From Salipiger bermudensis HTCC2601 (GTDB lineage: Bacteria; Pseudomonadota; Alphaproteobacteria; Rhodobacterales; Rhodobacteraceae): a DNA stretch of 64,000 nt. The first letter of the stretch is position 1. Every line of letters starts with the position of its first letter. Of the stretch, positions 37,386-45,724 are shown piece by piece. The translations under genes were made by a program, and so were the position numbers. The stretch is taken from contig NZ_DS022276.1 of assembly GCF_000153725.1 (NCBI RefSeq), positions 2,879,934-2,943,933 on the forward strand, written 5' to 3'. A model generated the notes under the pieces. It was given only the letters and a program-made list of their open reading frames with translations, was not told the DNA's origin and made no database searches.

Positions 37386-37939
37386 AGGTGCTGCTCGACA
37401 CCTGCGTCATCTACCCCACGGTGATGCGCGAGGTGCTGCTGGGCGTCGCGGCGAAAGGCGTGTTCGAGCCGCTGTGGTCGGCGCGCATCCTCGAGGAATG
37501 GGCGCTGGCCTCGCGCAAGCTCGGCCGCACGGGCGAGGTGCAGGCGCGGGGCGAGATCGCGCAGGTGCGCGCGGCCTGGCCGAAAGCCGAAGTGCGCTGG
37601 AAGCCGTCGCTCGAGCAGCGCCTCTGGCTGCCCGACGCCAATGACATCCACGTGCTGGCCGCCGCGGTGGCGGGCAGCGCCGATGTCATCGTCACCGAGA
37701 ACGCCAAGGACTTCCCGCGTGGCGTGCTGGCCGAGGAGGGCGTTTCCCGCGTCGATGCCGACGGCTTCCTGCGCGGTCTCTTCGAAGCGCAGCCGGGGCT
37801 CGTGCGCGAGGCCTGCGAGAGCGTACTTGCCGAGGCGCGCCGGCTTTCTGGCGAGGACTGGACGATGCGGGCGCTGCTCAAGAAGGCGCGCCTGCCGCGG
37901 CTTGCCAAGGCGATGGAAAAGGCGGCCGAGGCGGGCTAA
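37382..37939 (+). CDS. PIN-domain protein (putative ribonuclease)
   Basis: 185 residues with a GTG start overlapping the preceding stop as GTGA, so translation is coupled. It begins VKVLLDTCVIYP, giving the first PIN Asp (D6), then EEWALASRKL, LPDANDIHVLAAAVAGSADVIVTENAKDF (the remaining acidic cluster) typical of VapC/COG1569-like PIN folds. The C-terminal ~60 residues are a helical tail. No antitoxin gene is adjacent, and coupling to an rRNA methyltransferase is unusual for a toxin. An RNA-processing or rRNA-related housekeeping role is more likely. I recall a Rhodobacteraceae-specific PIN family of this kind, with no known function. Confidence 0.78.
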   Translation: MKVLLDTCVIYPTVMREVLLGVAAKGVFEPLWSARILEEWALASRKLGRTGEVQARGEIAQVRAAWPKAEVRWKPSLEQRLWLPDANDIHVLAAAVAGSADVIVTENAKDFPRGVLAEEGVSRVDADGFLRGLFEAQPGLVREACESVLAEARRLSGEDWTMRALLKKARLPRLAKAMEKAAEAG

Positions 37940-38030
37940 CGCGGCCCCTGTGCTTGCCGCGACCGGATGGCGCTGGTAATCGCTGCCCGAATTCCGATAT
38001 CTTCGCTCGGAAAAGACGGAAGGCAGGCAC

Positions 38031-39110
38031 TTGCAGACACCCCGGCTGGAAATCCGAAATCTCGTGCGTCGCTTCGAGGGCCGCCGGGTCGTGGACGACG
38101 TGTCGCTGACCATCCAGCCCGGCCACGTCACCTGCCTGCTCGGCCCCTCGGGCTGCGGCAAGTCGACGACGCTGCGGATGATCGCCGGCGTCGACATGCA
38201 GGACGAGGGCGAGATCCATGTCGACGGCACCCTGATCTGCGACACCGTCTTCCGCATCCCGCCGGAGCGGCGGCAGATCGGGCTGATGTTTCAGGATTTC
38301 GCGCTGTTCCCGCATCTTTCGGTGGGCGACAACGTGGCCTTCGGGCTCAAGGGCAGCAAGGCCGAAAAGCGCAAGCGCGCGGGCGAGCTGCTCGAGCGGG
38401 TGGGGCTGTCACATTACATCGACGAGTTTCCGCACCAGCTCTCGGGTGGTGAGCAGCAGCGCGTGGCGCTGGCCCGCGCCCTGGCGCCGCGGCCCAAGAT
38501 CATGCTGATGGATGAGCCTTTCTCGGGGCTCGACAACCGCCTGCGCGACGGCATCCGCGACGAGACGCTGGCGCTCCTGAAGGAAGAGGGGGCTTCGGTT
38601 CTGCTGGTCACGCACGAGCCGGAAGAGGCGATGCGCATGGCCGACGAGATCGCGCTGATGCGCGACGGGCGCATCGTGCAGCGCGGCGCGCCCTACAACA
38701 TCTACAACAACCCGGCCGACAAGGCTGCGGTTGCGTTCTTCAGCGATATCAACGTTCTGCGCGGCGAAGTTCAGGGCGCGCTCACGCAGACGCCGTTTGG
38801 CCAGTTCCTTGCCCCCGGCGTGCCCGATGGCGGGCAAGTGGATATCGTCTTCCGCCCGCAGCATGTCAGCATCGACTTCGACCGCAATGGTCGCGGCCCC
38901 AACCCGACCGAGCTTGCCGGCACACCGGCACGCGGCGTGGTCGAGCGGGCCCGCTTCATGGGATCGGAAAGCCTCGTCGAGTTCCGCATGGATTTCAACG
39001 ACGAGGTGCTGAAGGTCACGGTGCCCAACGTCTTCATCCCCAAGCCCGGCACGCCGATGTGGCTCACCGTGCGGCGCAACCGCTGCTTCGTCTTCCCGGT
39101 GAAGGGCTAA
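38031..39110 (+). CDS. ABC transporter ATP-binding protein, FbpC/PotA type (orphan)
   Basis: 359 residues with a TTG start at 38031, the only start with a ribosome site (GGAAGG, seven bases). Walker A GPSGCGKST (~38-46), FQDFALFPHLSV, signature LSGGEQQR, MDEPFSGLD and VTHEPEEAM. The C-terminal ~120 residues form a regulatory OB-like domain (FRPQHVSID). The wording VFRIPPERRQIGLMFQDFALFPHL fits Fe(III)/spermidine-type CUT1 ATPases. No permease or binding-protein gene is adjacent, so it may serve a transporter encoded elsewhere. Convergent with the AEC gene, 9 bases apart. Confidence 0.85.
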   Translation: MQTPRLEIRNLVRRFEGRRVVDDVSLTIQPGHVTCLLGPSGCGKSTTLRMIAGVDMQDEGEIHVDGTLICDTVFRIPPERRQIGLMFQDFALFPHLSVGDNVAFGLKGSKAEKRKRAGELLERVGLSHYIDEFPHQLSGGEQQRVALARALAPRPKIMLMDEPFSGLDNRLRDGIRDETLALLKEEGASVLLVTHEPEEAMRMADEIALMRDGRIVQRGAPYNIYNNPADKAAVAFFSDINVLRGEVQGALTQTPFGQFLAPGVPDGGQVDIVFRPQHVSIDFDRNGRGPNPTELAGTPARGVVERARFMGSESLVEFRMDFNDEVLKVTVPNVFIPKPGTPMWLTVRRNRCFVFPVKG

Positions 39111-39119
39111 GGCAAGGGC

Positions 39120-40022
39120 TCAGGCGAGCCACGCCAGCGAGATCAGCGACAGGACAGAGGTCCAGATGATCACCGGCGCGACCGCGTCGGTGCGCACCCC
39201 GTGCAGCAGCGCCAGCGCGAAGGCCATGGCGCCCGAGGGCCCGGCGGCGGTCAGGGTGAAGAGGTCGTTCCAGCGCCCCTCGACGCCGCCGATCCCCAAC
39301 GCCGCCGCCACCAGCGCCGGGAAGGCCAGCAGCTTGAGCCCCGAGATTGCCGCCACGACGGGGCTCGGGCGCAGGCTCTGTTGCGACAGGATCACCCCGA
39401 GCGCGAAGAGCGTGAGCGGCGCTGCGGCGGCACCGGCGAATTCCGCCGCGGTGATCAGCGGCGCGGGCAGGGGCAGACCGGAAATGTTCAGCACCGCGCC
39501 CGCGGCGATGGCAAGGAGGATCGGATTGGTGGCGATGCGGCGCCCCGCGCTGCTGAGCCCGGCGGAAGGGTTGGCGATCAGCTCGGCGCCAATGATGAAG
39601 ATGCCGAAGACCAGAGAGGCATCCCACGCCACCAGTGCGGTCACAGGTAGCGCCGCCGCCTCGCCATAGATCAGGAACGAGATCGGCCAGATGTAGAGCA
39701 GCGAGTTGACGAAGACTACGGCCATCGCCAGCATCCACGCCTCGGCGGCCTCGCGCCTGAACATGCGGCGGGCGATCAGGAAGGCGATGCCGAAGCCAAC
39801 CGCCTCGCAAAGCCCGTAGAGCGCCAGCGCGCGGACATCGAACTCGGCAATGGGGACGGTGGCGACGAGCGGGAAGATCAGCGCCGGTTGCAGCAGCGTC
39901 AGCGACACCCGGTTCACCACCGCCGCCTCGGCGCGCGAGAAGGTGCCGCGCCAGCCAAGCCCGTAGCCAAGCGCGAGGATGGCAAAGACCGGAAGGATGT
40001 CGTGGGTGAGGATCTGAAACAT
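39120..40022 (-). CDS. AEC (auxin efflux carrier) family transporter
   Basis: 300 residues from the ATG at 40022; the frame is open upstream into non-coding sequence. About ten membrane helices (LPVFAILALGYGLGWRG at the start, ATNPILLAIAAGAVLNISG in the middle with the conserved TNP of the fifth helix, VIIWTSVLSLISLAWLA at the end). The AEC fold exports or imports organic acids in bacteria (malate, malonate permeases); the substrate is unknown. Single gene, divergent to the GNAT gene. Confidence 0.87.
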   Translation of the reverse strand: MFQILTHDILPVFAILALGYGLGWRGTFSRAEAAVVNRVSLTLLQPALIFPLVATVPIAEFDVRALALYGLCEAVGFGIAFLIARRMFRREAAEAWMLAMAVVFVNSLLYIWPISFLIYGEAAALPVTALVAWDASLVFGIFIIGAELIANPSAGLSSAGRRIATNPILLAIAAGAVLNISGLPLPAPLITAAEFAGAAAAPLTLFALGVILSQQSLRPSPVVAAISGLKLLAFPALVAAALGIGGVEGRWNDLFTLTAAGPSGAMAFALALLHGVRTDAVAPVIIWTSVLSLISLAWLA

Positions 40023-40184
40023 GATGCGCCGAAATGGTATACCGCTCCGAGCCTGACCCGGCGGCAGGCAGGCGTCAAGCTTGGGGAGGAGGCCGGAAAA
40101 ACCGGGGAAATGGGGGTTGAACCACCCCCGGCGGATATGTTTGCAGCGCGGGTCATGACCGAGATACCGCCCGAGAGGACGCCG

Positions 40185-40643
40185 ATGACCGATCTGACGA
40201 TACGACGCAATGTCGAGAATGACCTCGCCCCGCTGGCCCGGCTGCTCGCCGATCCCGACGCGCTGACGCTGGTGAATCCCAACGCCAAACAGCCCTTCGA
40301 CCCGGTGGAGTGGCAGGAAAAATGGCTGGGTGAAATGGATGACGAGGATTTCTACCTTGTCGATGCCGATGGCAGCGAAGTCGGCTTCTTCGCACTCCGC
40401 GTGGGCATCGGCCCCGAGGTGCGCCACCTGACCTATGTCTTCGTCGCCGAGGAAATGCGCGGTGGCACCGGGCACCTGCTGGCCAGCTGGATCGAGCAAG
40501 CGGCGCGCGATCTCGGTGCGCTTACCATCACGCTGAAATGCGAGACTGACAACGCCCCCGCCATGCGCATCTACGAGGCCGCAGGCTATGAGGTGCTGAG
40601 CGAGAAGAACGGCATGGCGACCATGCGCCGCGACCTCGACTGA
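40185..40643 (+). CDS. GNAT-family N-acetyltransferase
   Basis: 152 residues from the ATG at 40185 (GAGAGGA ribosome site; an ATG at 40155 is in frame but lacks one). The acetyl-CoA motif A lies in LTYVFVAEEMRGGTGHLLASW (R-x-x-GxGxxL-like, here GGTGHL), followed by TLKCETDNAPAMRIYEAAGYE, the typical GNAT C-terminus. The acceptor is not predictable. Single gene divergent from the AEC gene. Confidence 0.83.
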   Translation: MTDLTIRRNVENDLAPLARLLADPDALTLVNPNAKQPFDPVEWQEKWLGEMDDEDFYLVDADGSEVGFFALRVGIGPEVRHLTYVFVAEEMRGGTGHLLASWIEQAARDLGALTITLKCETDNAPAMRIYEAAGYEVLSEKNGMATMRRDLD

Positions 40644-40803
40644 GACGTCGCGGCGCTGGCGGTGCTCCGATCTCTCCGGGCTGGCGGGCGCGCCCAAGGC
40701 GGTGATCGCCGGCACGTCGGGAGATTTCCGCTCCTTCAGGAACGCCACCAAGGGGGCTGCGTTGGGATGCTGACACCTATGGTATGGCAGATGGAGGCGC
40801 CCG

Positions 40804-41412
40804 ATGTGGGACTGGATCACGCAAAACTCGGGCGCGCTCAGCGCCGTTCTGAACGCCGCGATGCTGGTGGTCTGGATCGCTTACCTGCAGCTGTTCTTCG
40901 TCAGCTTCCGGCGCTCGAACCGCACGGTGATCCATATCGGACTGGCCGCCGCGCGGGACGGGGACGGACGGTGCCTGGTGACCAACATGGGCTCCGACAC
41001 GGCCTATGTGCTTGCGGTCAAGATCGACCTCGATTTCGGCGAGGAGAGCCGCTCGGCGCTGGTCACCGACCGGGTCGAGGATGACGACCCGCTTGGCGGT
41101 GACTTCCGGGAAAAGACCAACGAAGGTCCGCTGGGCGGCGGCGAGGCGCTCGACATCGGCTCGCTGCGCCGCATCGTGCAGCGCGCCGCCCATCGTACCG
41201 GCGAGGAGCTGTCGCTCGAGCAATGCCGCGCGGTGACGCTCACGGTGATGGTGGCCTCGCAGCAGGCGCACCGCATGTCGGGCGGCTACAAGCGCTACGA
41301 GATCGAACGCGGCGACGACGGGGAGATGCGCTTCCGGCCCTCGGACGTGCTGACGCGACAGATCCGCCGCCGCAGCCAGCGCCGCGAGCTGCGCGACATG
41401 CTCAACGCCTGA
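40804..41412 (+). CDS. Membrane-anchored hypothetical protein
   Basis: 202 residues with GGAGG ahead of the ATG. One N-terminal membrane helix (SAVLNAAMLVVWIAYLQLFF, ~11-32), then a soluble basic domain (VIHIGLAAARDGDGRCLVTN, LTVMVASQQAHRMSGGYKRYE) ending in an Arg-rich tail (RQIRRRSQRRELRD). It probably faces the cytoplasm through an Arg-rich stop-transfer. No family recognised. Convergent with the MoxR gene, 6 bases between stops. Confidence 0.7.
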   Translation: MWDWITQNSGALSAVLNAAMLVVWIAYLQLFFVSFRRSNRTVIHIGLAAARDGDGRCLVTNMGSDTAYVLAVKIDLDFGEESRSALVTDRVEDDDPLGGDFREKTNEGPLGGGEALDIGSLRRIVQRAAHRTGEELSLEQCRAVTLTVMVASQQAHRMSGGYKRYEIERGDDGEMRFRPSDVLTRQIRRRSQRRELRDMLNA

Positions 41413-41418
41413 GCCGCC

Positions 41419-42261
41419 TCAGCGCCCCTGGCGCCGCGCCATGAAGGCGAGCCTCTCGAAGAGGTGCACGTCCTGTTCGTTCTTCAGAAGCGCGCCATGC
41501 AGCTTCGGCAGGGCGTTGGCGCCGTCGCGCTTGAGGTCCTCGGCATCGAGATCCTCGGCCAGCAGCAGCTTCAGCCAGTCGAGCACCTCCGAGGTCGACG
41601 GCTTCTTCTTCAGTCCCGGCTGTTCGCGCAGCTCATAGAACTGGGTCAGCGCAGAGGTCAGGAGGGCAGGCTTGATGTCGGGGTGGTGGACCTCGACGAT
41701 CTTGCGCAGCGTGTCGTGGTCGGGGAACTTGATGTAGTGAAAGAAGCAGCGGCGCAGGAAGGCGTCGGGCAGTTCCTTCTCGTTGTTCGAGGTGATGATC
41801 ACGATGGGTCGCTGGCGCGCCTTCACGGTCTCGCCGGTCTCGTAGACGTGGAACTCCATCTTGTCGAGTTCCTGAAGCAGGTCGTTGGGGAACTCGATAT
41901 CCGCCTTGTCGACCTCGTCGATCAGCAGCACCACCTTGCCGTCGGCCTCGAAGGCCTGCCAGAGCTTGCCCTTGCGGATGTAGTTGGCGACGTCGTTCAC
42001 TTTCTCGTCGCCGAGCTGGCTGTCGCGCAGCCGGCTCACCGCGTCGTACTCGTACAGCCCCTGTTGCGCCTTGGTGGTCGATTTCACGTTCCACTCGATC
42101 ATCGGCAGCCCAAGTGCCTGCGCCACCTGCCGCGCCAGCTCGGTCTTGCCGGTGCCGGGCTCGCCCTTGACCAGAAGCGGCCGCTCCAGCGTGATCGCGG
42201 CGTTCACCGCCATGGTCAGGTCGTCGGTCGAGACGTAATCGTCGGTGCCGTCAAAGCGCAT
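41419..42261 (-). CDS. MoxR-family AAA+ ATPase
   Basis: 280 residues from the ATG at 42261 (GGAG ahead). Walker A GEPGTGKT (~33-40), Walker B VVLLIDEVDKAD (~109-120), sensor-1 ITSNNEKELPDAFLRRC with the arginine finger. MoxR ATPases act as chaperones that activate metal enzymes or membrane complexes, usually with a von Willebrand A partner (CoxE-type) encoded next to them. No such gene is visible: the neighbour at 40804 is on the other strand and unrelated. The partner could be elsewhere. No sign of damage in this gene. Confidence 0.9.
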   Translation of the reverse strand: MRFDGTDDYVSTDDLTMAVNAAITLERPLLVKGEPGTGKTELARQVAQALGLPMIEWNVKSTTKAQQGLYEYDAVSRLRDSQLGDEKVNDVANYIRKGKLWQAFEADGKVVLLIDEVDKADIEFPNDLLQELDKMEFHVYETGETVKARQRPIVIITSNNEKELPDAFLRRCFFHYIKFPDHDTLRKIVEVHHPDIKPALLTSALTQFYELREQPGLKKKPSTSEVLDWLKLLLAEDLDAEDLKRDGANALPKLHGALLKNEQDVHLFERLAFMARRQGR

Positions 42262-42720
42262 CGTGGTCTCCGGAGTGGTTTCTCCAGAGGGGATAAAGAC
42301 CGGATTGCAGCCATGCAAGCACGCAGCAGGCGGCGCGATGCCGATGCACGCAATGCGGGCATGAAAGCTGGGCCGCGGCACTCCCCGCAGCCTGTTTCCG
42401 GCGCAGCGGTCGGGCAGGCGGCAACGAATGCCGCGTCCGCTCGGTGTCGGAGGCGGCACATGGGGCGCAATCTTGAATATCAATCGTACATGTTGGTTTT
42501 TCGAGCGAAATCAGCACAATCGCGGGGCTCTCCCAAGATTGTCAAAGCGTCGTAGGCGAGGCGGCGATCACTTGGTGTGCGAATGGCGCGATTCAACCCC
42601 GCGCCGCGTGATTGTGTAGTGACAACCTGTCGGCCTTGGGATACTTCCAGCCTCGCAAGGGGTGCCGGCGCTGTTCAGGGTCAACCGGAGCGGTGGATCG
42701 GCTTTTCAGAGGGAGCAGAA
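42262..42720. other. Intergenic region between moxR and dksA
   Basis: 459 bases without a convincing gene. It includes an AT-richer patch (42470-42545) with CAATCTTG (42468) and its inverse CAAGATTG (42534) enclosing 58 bases. It must contain both divergent promoters; no clean consensus sigma-70 pair stands out to me. No tRNA or known riboswitch recognised. Confidence 0.4.
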
Positions 42721-43143
42721 ATGAAGCCCGAAACCTTCCTACCGGACGACTACCGTCCCGCCGAGGACGAGCCGTTCATGAACGACCGTCAGCTCGAGTA
42801 TTTCCGCCGCAAGCTGATTGCCTGGAAGAACGACATTCTTGCCGAAAGCCGCGACACCATCGAGGCCCTGCAGGAAGCCACGCGAAACATTCCCGACGTC
42901 ACCGACCGCGCCAGCGAAGAGACCGACCGGGCGCTCGAGCTGCGCACGCGGGATCGCCAGCGCAAGCTGGTGTCCAAGATCGACTCGGCCCTGCGCCGTA
43001 TCGACGAGGGGGAATACGGCTATTGCGAGGTCACCGGCGAACCGATCTCGCTCAAGCGCCTCGACGCCCGCCCGATCGCGACCATGAGCCTCGAGGCCCA
43101 GGAACGCCACGAGCGCCGCGAGAAGGTGCATCGCGACGACTGA
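42721..43143 (+). CDS. dksA: RNA polymerase-binding transcription factor DksA
   Basis: 140 residues with GGGAGCAGAA before the ATG. A coiled-coil region (~20-100) has the tip motif DVTDRASEETDRA carrying the acidic residues that reach the polymerase active site. The C-terminal globular part reads GEYGYCEVTGEPISLKRLDARP. Only one cysteine is visible where Escherichia coli DksA has four zinc ligands. This is the form known in alphaproteobacteria, where DksA function does not need the zinc cluster. It mediates the stringent response with ppGpp. Followed by a terminator. Confidence 0.95.
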   Translation: MKPETFLPDDYRPAEDEPFMNDRQLEYFRRKLIAWKNDILAESRDTIEALQEATRNIPDVTDRASEETDRALELRTRDRQRKLVSKIDSALRRIDEGEYGYCEVTGEPISLKRLDARPIATMSLEAQERHERREKVHRDD

Positions 43144-43197
43144 CACCGGCGGGCGGCCAATTTCCGGCCGCTGCGGCGGAAGACACGATACGCAGAG

Positions 43198-43224
43198 CGC
43201 CGGGGCGATTGCCTCGGCGTTTTG
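43198..43224 (+). terminator. Rho-independent terminator of dksA
   Basis: Stem CGCCGGGGC / GCCTCGGCG (one G-U pair), loop GATT, then TTTTGCGTCTT, 55 bases after the stop. Confidence 0.82.
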
Positions 43225-43272
43225 CGTCTTCGCCCCGGATCGACGGTCCGGTGGCGCCAGAGGAGAGACGGC

Positions 43273-44451
43273 ATGGGGCTGGATGGCCGGCAGATCATCG
43301 TCGCGGGCGGCGGCATCGGAGGGCTGGCGGCCGCTCTGGCGCTGCGCCAGCGCGGGGCGGAGGTGCGCGTGCTCGAGCAGGCCGGTGCGATCACCGAGGT
43401 CGGTGCCGGCATCCAGGTGAGCCCGAACGGGCTGCGGGTGATCGAGGCGCTGGGACTGGGCGAGGCACTGCGCGCGCGCGCGTGCCGCGGCCGCGCGGTG
43501 CGACTGCGCGACTACCGTGACGGCGCCGAGGTGACGCGGCTCGATCTCGACCGCCTGCCGTCGTCGCAGGGCTATTACTTCGTGCATCGCGCCGATCTGA
43601 TCGCGCTCCTCGCCGATGCGGCGCGCGAGGCGGGGGTGACGATCCGGCTCTTGCAGAAGGTGGCCGGCGTCAGGCCAGGGCCGAAACCGGAGCTGTCTCT
43701 GGCCAATGGCGACACGGTGAGCGCCGATCTGGTCATCGGCGCAGATGGGCTGCACTCGGTGATCCGGGGTGCGCTGAACGGTGCCGCGGCGCCCTTTTTC
43801 ACCCGGCAAGTGGCCTGGCGCACGGTGATCCCGAACCTGACCGGCCACCCGCCCGAGGCGCAGGTGCACATGGGGCCGGGGCAGCACCTTGTCAGCTACC
43901 CGCTGCGCGACGGTCTGAGCGTCAATATCGTGGCGGCGCAGGAGCGCGAGGCTTGGGCCGAGGAGGGCTGGGCTCACGAGGACGCGCCCGCCAATCTCCG
44001 CGCCGCCTTCGCGGGGTTCGGCGGCGATGTGCCGGTGATGCTGAACGCGGTCGAGCGGGTCGGGCTGTGGGGCCTGTTCCGCCACCCGGTGGCTCGGCAC
44101 TGGTACGGGGACGGGCTGGCGCTGCTCGGCGATGCGGCCCATCCGACGCTGCCCTTCATGGCGCAGGGGGCAAACATGGCGCTCGAGGATGCGTGGTGCC
44201 TTGCGTCGCTGCTGGACACTGAGCCCGACACTGGCACGGCCCTGGGCCGCTACCAGGAAAGACGACGCCCGCGCTGCGAACGCATCGTTGCGGCCGCCAA
44301 TGGCAATGCCTGGAAATACCATCTGCGCAATCCGCTGATCCGCAGCGCCGCGCATCTGGGCCTCGGGCTCGCCGGTCGCCTCGCGCCCGATCGACTGATC
44401 CACCAGTTCGACTGGATCTACGGGCACGACGTGACCGCCGCGACCGGCTGA
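43273..44451 (+). CDS. FAD-dependent monooxygenase (salicylate hydroxylase-like)
   Basis: 392 residues from the ATG at 43273 (AGGAGAG). The FAD/Rossmann motif GGGIGG is at ~12-17 with IIVAGGGIGGLAAALALRQ, the class A second motif DLVIGADGLHSVIR at ~155-170, and GLALLGDAAHPTLPFMAQGA (ribityl-binding GD motif) at ~280-300. This is the single-component aromatic hydroxylase fold, close to salicylate/3-hydroxybenzoate 6-hydroxylases. It uses NAD(P)H and O2 in the cytoplasm. No ring-cleavage genes are adjacent, so the substrate is open. Confidence 0.85.
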   Translation: MGLDGRQIIVAGGGIGGLAAALALRQRGAEVRVLEQAGAITEVGAGIQVSPNGLRVIEALGLGEALRARACRGRAVRLRDYRDGAEVTRLDLDRLPSSQGYYFVHRADLIALLADAAREAGVTIRLLQKVAGVRPGPKPELSLANGDTVSADLVIGADGLHSVIRGALNGAAAPFFTRQVAWRTVIPNLTGHPPEAQVHMGPGQHLVSYPLRDGLSVNIVAAQEREAWAEEGWAHEDAPANLRAAFAGFGGDVPVMLNAVERVGLWGLFRHPVARHWYGDGLALLGDAAHPTLPFMAQGANMALEDAWCLASLLDTEPDTGTALGRYQERRRPRCERIVAAANGNAWKYHLRNPLIRSAAHLGLGLAGRLAPDRLIHQFDWIYGHDVTAATG

Positions 44452-44498
44452 CGTCGCTCCTTACCCCCGGTGCCGCGCCCGGCCGCACGCGTCGGGAC

Positions 44499-44618
44499 GC
44501 CTCCGGCGGGAGTATTTTTGACGAAGAGAAGCCAGTGGCGCAGCGCTCCTGGCTTCTTTGGTTTCTAAATACCTCGGGGGTGAATTGGCGCGCAGCGCCA
44601 AGAGGGGGCTGGCCCCCT
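44499..44618. repeat. Head-to-head pair of family R repeats between the monooxygenase and creA genes
   Basis: The plus copy GCCTCCGGCGGGAGTATTTT...GAAGAGAAGCC (44499-44533) and the inverted copy GGCTTCTTTGG...AAATACCTCGGGGG (44551-44580) flank a short spacer. Hairpins TTGGCGC/GCGCCAA (44585-44601) and AGGGGGC/GCCCCCT (44603-44618) belong to the inverted copy and abut the creA stop. Each copy follows the gene whose 3' end it adjoins. Confidence 0.75.
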
Positions 44619-45076
44619 TATTCGCTGCCCGAGCCGTACAGTGGCACGGTCGATATCGCGAGCTTGGCCGATCCGTCCACGAGTTCGTTTGCATGCACGA
44701 GGTAGATCAGCGTCTGGTTGGCTTCGTCGAAAATCCGCTTCACCCGGAGGCTCTTGAAGATGATCGAGCGCGAGGCGCTGAACACGTCCTCGCCATTCTC
44801 GTCACGATCGATGTCACCAATGGTGATCGGGCCGGTCTGACGGCACGCGATCGAAGCGTTCGAGGGATCCTCGAACCAGTTGCCCTTCGACAGCCGGTCG
44901 AGCAGGCCGCGGTCGAAATAGGCCACGTGGCAGGTGACGCCCTCGACCTTGGGGTCCGAGACCGCCTCGATCAGGATGTCGTTGCCGGTCCAGTCGACGC
45001 CGACCTCGCCGACCTGCTCGGCTTGGGTCATCAGGGGTGACAGGCAGAGCAGGGCGGCGAGGTGGAGCGATTTCAT
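44618..45076 (-). CDS. creA: CreA family periplasmic protein
   Basis: 152 residues. Signal peptide 1-19 ([12 protein letters not shown]). The mature protein matches Cre[32 protein letters not shown], and [23 protein letters not shown], with two cysteines (VTCH, IACRQTG) that can form the structural disulfide. CreA is widespread in proteobacteria and its function is unknown; in enterobacteria it lies next to creBCD, which is absent here. It follows the PPOX-fold gene by 21 bases. Confidence 0.88.
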   Translation of the reverse strand: MKSLHLAALLCLSPLMTQAEQVGEVGVDWTGNDILIEAVSDPKVEGVTCHVAYFDRGLLDRLSKGNWFEDPSNASIACRQTGPITIGDIDRDENGEDVFSASRSIIFKSLRVKRIFDEANQTLIYLVHANELVDGSAKLAISTVPLYGSGSE

Positions 45077-45097
45077 GGTGTGGTCCCGGTTGGTGAT

Positions 45098-45568
45098 TCA
45101 GAAGACCACGCGACCATGCTCGCCAGCGTCCGGCGTGTCACCGGTGATATTGGCCTTTGCGATCTCGTAGAGGAAGCTTGCGCCGCCATCGCCGGACCAG
45201 ATCTCGGCCTCGTGCGGGGTGAATTTCACCAGCTGCACGGCACTGTCGTCGCGGCCATCCTCGAACCACGCGGCGGCGAAGGCGTTCCACAGCTCGTCGA
45301 GCTTGTCGCTGTCGTTTACCACGGCCAGCTTGCCGAACACGTTGGCGTAGAGATGGGCTTTCGAATCGGCAACGTGGAACGAGGCCTCGCCACCGCTCTT
45401 GGCGGCGCGGTCGGCTGCGCTGCCGCTTGCCGTGATAAACCAGATCGCTTTCTCATCCGGGTCGCCCTGCGGCGACATCGGAACCGGGCGCTCTCCGTCG
45501 GCGGCGAGCAGGCCGGCGCGCACGTCTTTCAGTTGGCTCCAGAATTCGGCTTTGAGATCCTTGGACAT
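45098..45568 (-). CDS. Pyridoxamine 5'-phosphate oxidase-fold protein (general stress protein 26-like)
   Basis: 156 residues with a strong AGGAGGG ribosome site. The split-barrel pattern is clear ([60 protein letters not shown]), as in COG3871 general stress protein 26 homologues that bind FMN or F420-like flavins. Such proteins are stress-induced and of uncertain substrate. Likely co-transcribed with creA downstream. Divergent to the leucine degradation cluster. Confidence 0.82.
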   Translation of the reverse strand: MSKDLKAEFWSQLKDVRAGLLAADGERPVPMSPQGDPDEKAIWFITASGSAADRAAKSGGEASFHVADSKAHLYANVFGKLAVVNDSDKLDELWNAFAAAWFEDGRDDSAVQLVKFTPHEAEIWSGDGGASFLYEIAKANITGDTPDAGEHGRVVF

Positions 45569-45685
45569 GATGCCCTCCTATGTCGTTGTTCATCGCCTCA
45601 ACGCGTGTCGGGCGGCGGGCGTTCCGTGCCGTCGCGTCGGCATCCGATGACGGGGCTTGACGGCTGCGTGATCGGAAGCATAGAT

Positions 45686-45701
45686 TTGAACAAGCGTTCA
45701 A
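45686..45701. promoter_or_regulatory. Putative operator of the leucine degradation cluster
   Basis: A perfect inverted repeat TTGAAC-AAGC-GTTCAA lies 23 bases upstream of the isovaleryl-CoA dehydrogenase ATG, between it and the divergent stress gene. Its size and position fit a TetR-family repressor site. TetR- or MerR-type regulators (LiuQ, LiuR) control such clusters in proteobacteria; no regulator gene is adjacent. Confidence 0.6.
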
Positions 45702-45724
45702 TAACCGCCGGGAGGAGGGCTGGA

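Noticed and set aside
37382..37939. VapC-type toxin of a toxin-antitoxin pair
   Set aside because: No antitoxin-like small gene overlaps or precedes it; the upstream coupled gene is an rRNA methyltransferase.
42468..42541. CAATCTTG ... CAAGATTG inverted repeat before dksA
   Set aside because: Eight-base arms with a 58-base separation are expected by chance and no structure or promoter link supports it.
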